DNA from: Viscum album
Lineage: Eukaryota; Streptophyta; Magnoliopsida; Santalales; Viscaceae
Assembly (NCBI GenBank): GCA_963277665.1
Contig: OY728120.1
Span: 945,239,195-945,303,194, forward strand
Direction of reading: 5' to 3'
Length of the DNA stretch: 64,000 bases
Below are positions 60,311 to 64,000 of the stretch, in pieces. Each line of letters opens with the position of its first letter. The first letter of the stretch is position 1. The notes under the pieces are model-generated. The model searched no databases. It was not told where the DNA came from and was given only the letters and a program-made list of their open reading frames with translations. The position numbers and the translations under genes were made by a program.

Positions 60311-61110
60311 ATTTCATTTCTTACCTCTAAATGCTATATACTATTATAAATAAATGTATATGCTAGATATATATGATGTATATGATATCCAAATCATTAA
60401 TATAATTCTAGATATAATGGATATTTTACCACATGAACAACTTATAATTATAAGAAGTTTATTTTTGACTCAAGTACCAAAGATCGAAAAAACGACCGTT
60501 ATTAACTTAAATAATTAAGTAATGATCATAACATGGTAGTAAGTGATAAAAAAGGAATAATGAACTTGAAAAAGGTTCTTAAGCAAGTAGAAATTAACTC
60601 TAGTTTATTATTCAGGAGATGAAAGAATGATATATTCAAGTCAGACAAGATGTAAGGGACTTCGTCTCAGTCTCCTTTCATTGAGGCATATTTTGTTTTA
60701 TACACGACTTTATTTTATACGGTGTATAAACCCCTTTGACTTTTACATTTATTCAAAAGGAATATTTTTTATACGAAGAGTTTTACTAAACGACAAAAGG
60801 GAATGTATTTTTGTGGTACGTATGTGGAGACAACGACTTCTATGCCACCGTGACCATTATTTATGTTTTGAATTCCTCTACAAGCCATAACGTTTTTTAA
60901 AAAATGAAAAATAAATACCAAGTTTTAATTTTCTTTTATTTTGGTATTAAAAATGGTTTTATTATATCAATGTGTTGTATTAATATCTTTTGATTGAAAT
61001 GTTTAAATGTTATGTTTCCTTTATGCATGTTTTATGTGATACGATTATGTTATGGTTTATGATATGATTAAAACTTTTCATATAAGGAATGCATTGGACT
61101 TAGTATGTGA

Positions 61111-61190
61111 TGGGTGGAGCCCGCTATAGCTCCTCGATGCATCAGTAGGTCTCATGAGACAAACTAGTGTCTTAGCATGAGGCCTTGAAA
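61111..61190 (+). other. Palindrome cluster in element A's 3' LTR
   Basis: GAGC...GCTC, then GTCTCATGAGAC (61149-61160), followed by two copies of a GTCTTAGCATGAGGC-type repeat about 36 bases apart. Equivalent to 7186-7229. Confidence 0.5.
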
Positions 61191-61743
61191 AAATCTTATA
61201 TGTAGTCTTAGCATGAGGCTTTGGCTACGTGGTTATGGTAGTATGGAATTATGCATTCCATCATAATGAAAGTGGTTATTGATATAGCATGCGATTATTC
61301 AACTAGTAGAATATCCATGTGAATAAGTAAATGGAATTATTTCATTTTAATTTTTCCATATTATGCTGAAGTCCATGTTTAAAAGGCTTTTGTTTTAGTT
61401 ATACATTTCCTTAAATGTTTATGTTTATTTATGAAAGTTTCTGCTATATTTTTATCCTTACTGAGCATCTAAGCTCACCCCTTTCTATGTTTTATTTTTC
61501 CCAGGATGTGAAGAAATATTTTATGACTGGCCTGCAGGGATAGTCTGAAGGGGATATGGGTGTGGACTATGGAGACTATGTTAATGTATTTTGTCATTTT
61601 ATGATGTAATGTAACATTTATGAATGTATCTAGTGTTTCTAAGTCTAATAAACTAATTGGTCATTCGAGACATGATAGTTTGTGATCATTCCAATGTTAC
61701 GTAATAACACACCGACTCTTGGTAACTGGGTCGGTGCATTACA

Positions 61744-61748
61744 TATTA
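61744..61748. repeat. Target-site duplication of element A, right copy
   Basis: TATTA, perfect match to 52013-52017. Confidence 0.85.
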
Positions 61749-64000
61749 AAAATAATAATGTGAGAGAATGAGTACTCTAAGATACATATTCATTACATAT
61801 TTTTTATGTACTTAAAACTGAAGAATGTGGATAAAATTAGTATACTTTCATTATTTTTATATAATTATGTTTTTGTGAAGAATAGATATTATAATTCTTA
61901 GAGGATATGTGTGTTCCGAAAGCACATTAGGGTAGTGAAATCTTATCTTTGTGAATGTTTTAAAATGCAAGGGTCTTTGAGGAAACTCTGAAACATATAA
62001 AAGTATTTATATTTAGTGTTCCAGGTGCATTGGAATATATAATTTTCATGCTCCTTGTATTATCCAAATTAGGGTGAACCAAATAAAATTATCATGTGTT
62101 TTTTATCATGTTTTTTAATGTCTTAATATTTTATGTGAAGAAAAGAGTGAATTTTACCTCTAAAAATTTAAATAATATTATTATAAAGGGACATTTTAAA
62201 ACATTTATTCTATGATTCACCCATCATACTATGGTATTAATAATATTTAAGACCAAAACATATTCATTAATGATTGGTTATTTGTAAAAACTCTAATCAA
62301 GCTATATATAAAATGGAACCCTTCTATACCCATTTGAAACCTTTATATTTCATCTATTTCCTATTAAATTCATTCTCAAATTCCTTATATAATAATCCTC
62401 TCCCACGCATGGTAACATTTTCTCACAAAAAAGAGTCCAAAATATTTAATTTTGAAGAGATCCTTATAGATAAGATTTAATTTATCAATGAAAGTGTTTA
62501 TATATCCTTAGTCATACTTCTTTATTTTCTTCATCCATCACTTATGTGATATTATTTATAAATGTACTAAAATTTATTTTAAATCATTAATATCATATAA
62601 TATTATTATTGTGAATGTAAAATAACATGTTCTTACTCATTTGACCATTATAATGTGATTCTATTCAAGGTTTGTTTTACCAAATTCCTGAACATTATTG
62701 TAATTTTTACATTATTAATGAATATGAAAACATAAATAAAAGCAATATGTTTTAATTATGATGAATGAAATATTCTGATATATTTTTGGAATAGTAATAT
62801 TCAAATGAATTTTCACCAATAAATATAATTATTTTATTAAATTAACATTCAACTAAAAAATATATTTTTTAGTGTTCCTCATAAACCATAACAATAACAT
62901 CTGTGAAATGAAGATGTTACTATAGAAATATTTCAAACACATATATATCATCTATATAAACTTTATTTAGGTAATGAACACCTAACAAAGAAGAATATAC
63001 TAAGACATCCATCCAAAAACATGCATGGAAAGTAGCAAACAATCAACACATAATGCCTATCTGTAACTGTGAATGAATAATGAATGGGAAACAGGTAATT
63101 ATAAATGAGAGGTATTTAGAAATGTAAATTTAAATATGGTACTAATATAGCTGGTTAATAAACCTAAATTTATTATACAGTGAGTTGGATAATGTCATAC
63201 CAATCATGAATATGCAATAAGGTGTTATTAATCTCAATTTCTAGTACTTGAAACATGTTTATTACTATTCCCCAATGAATTGTTGATTTATAAGGGAGTT
63301 CAGCATATAGATTTTATATTTTTTCTGAAACTAACACTAACTAATTGGACATATCATACAAGTAGCACACGATAAATCCCATTGGATATTAGGGAATCCT
63401 AGTGGTAATATTTAGACATATTATTAGTTCTATATAAATATGTAATTTAATTAGAAAATAATGTATACCAAATTATTTAAATTGACTAAGAATAAACTAA
63501 ATTTAACTCTAAAAAACTAAATTTCCAGAGATAAATAAAGGAACATTAATTTCTATGGGTAGTTTTCTTTTATTTGGAAACACTAAACTACACTCATGAA
63601 TTTGATATTATAAAATTTCAGTAGGATTATTGAGTTAATTAATTATGTCGGGTCAACCTCGACTAATTTTCCTTAGGTCAACTAATCCCTTTGGTCATTG
63701 TGATCTTTAACTAACCTATGTTCATTAATCTCAATCTCTAAATCAATAAGTGATGTTAGGTCCACTCTCACTCCCCCACTTCCATATAATACATTTCATT
63801 TGATCCCCTAATAATCATTATTTTCACTAGGTGTTTAGTGGATAAAATAATAATTAATCATAGAAAAAAAATAAAAATAAATAAAAAATGGTGTAAAAAT
63901 GAAAAAAAAAACAGGATGTACGCATTCATTTCCATCATAATCACCCTCTTTTATGAGATCATCTTCTCATGATCGATGGTTCCTTGGCTACAAACGTACT
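61749..64000. other. Unassigned AT-rich flank
   Basis: I see no gene, tRNA or match to the LTR families in the window. The ORF at 62274-62480 has no recognisable domain. A-rich runs occur near 63865-63912. Confidence 0.5.

Larger units (their letters stand above)
59721..61504 (+). other. Predicted intron inside element A's 3' LTR
   Basis: AAG/GTAATG at 59720/59721, 177 bases after the TATA box; acceptor CCAG ending at 61504. Same arrangement as in the other three LTRs. Confidence 0.4.
52018..61743 (+). mobile_element. Element A: gag-only non-autonomous LTR retrotransposon
   Basis: About 9.7 kb with 3.54- and 3.55-kb LTRs, a primer site, a broken gag, a Pol III-like module and a purine tract. 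It has no protease, RT or integrase. TATTA flanks both ends exactly. Gag-only elements with terminal repeats are known in plants (TR-GAG type); this one has unusually long LTRs. Over the first roughly 90 bases the two LTRs differ at about nine positions by eye, so it is old despite being complete. It is related to family B through LTR ends, leader, gag and Pol III-like module. Confidence 0.9.
58191..61743 (+). repeat. 3' LTR of element A
   Basis: TGTAACACC to GGTGCATTACA. Its ends keep the canonical bases that the 5' copy has partly lost. ORFs inside (for example 60627-60890) are not shared in frame with the 5' LTR. Confidence 0.9.

Noticed and set aside
60627..60890. 87-codon ORF
   Set aside because: Inside element A's 3' LTR; the 5' LTR equivalent near 54450-54710 does not keep the frame.

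Overview
This is a gene-free stretch of a very AT-rich, repeat-dense plant nuclear genome. The plant assignment rests on LTR retrotransposons of the Ty3/gypsy class. Their primer-binding sites match plant initiator-Met tRNA (TGGTATCAGAG). Their LTRs start TGTAAC and run 2.2-4.5 kb, and their gag-pol remnants resemble Del/Tekay chromoviruses. I found no host gene, rRNA, functional tRNA or CRISPR array. All element coding regions are broken. The species cannot be named from the window; the depth of nesting and heavy decay suggest a large genome that clears old repeats slowly.

Layout. (1) 1-14623: a direct tandem array of one LTR family (family B), internal / LTR fragment / internal / LTR / internal / LTR, entering the window from the left. 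(2) 14624-16250 and 46165-46399: two pieces of one old E-family LTR (G, + strand), split by later insertions. (3) 16251-46164: a + strand chromovirus (C) inserted in G. It carries two further chromoviruses on the - strand: E (22422-31901), inside C's integrase, and F (34840-45473), inside C's 3' LTR. (4) about 46400-51656: a decayed element (D) with 1.2-kb LTRs and a possible Athila-type primer site. (5) 52018-61743: element A, a gag-only relative of family B with 3.5-kb LTRs and a perfect TATTA target duplication. (6) 51657-52012 and 61749-64000: unassigned AT-rich flanks.

Elements A and B never encode protease, RT or integrase and would have depended on enzymes in trans, plausibly from chromoviruses like C, E or F. 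Their non-coding parts are the most interesting material. Each LTR has a TATA box, then a splice-donor-like AG/GTAAT at a constant 177-178 bases, three hairpin motifs, a palindrome cluster and a splice-acceptor-like site near the LTR end. Each internal region carries an antisense Pol III-like module (A box, 33 nt, B box, 49 nt, T run) with spacing identical in all four copies.

All boundaries and family calls come from reading repeats against each other by eye; percentages are deliberately not given.
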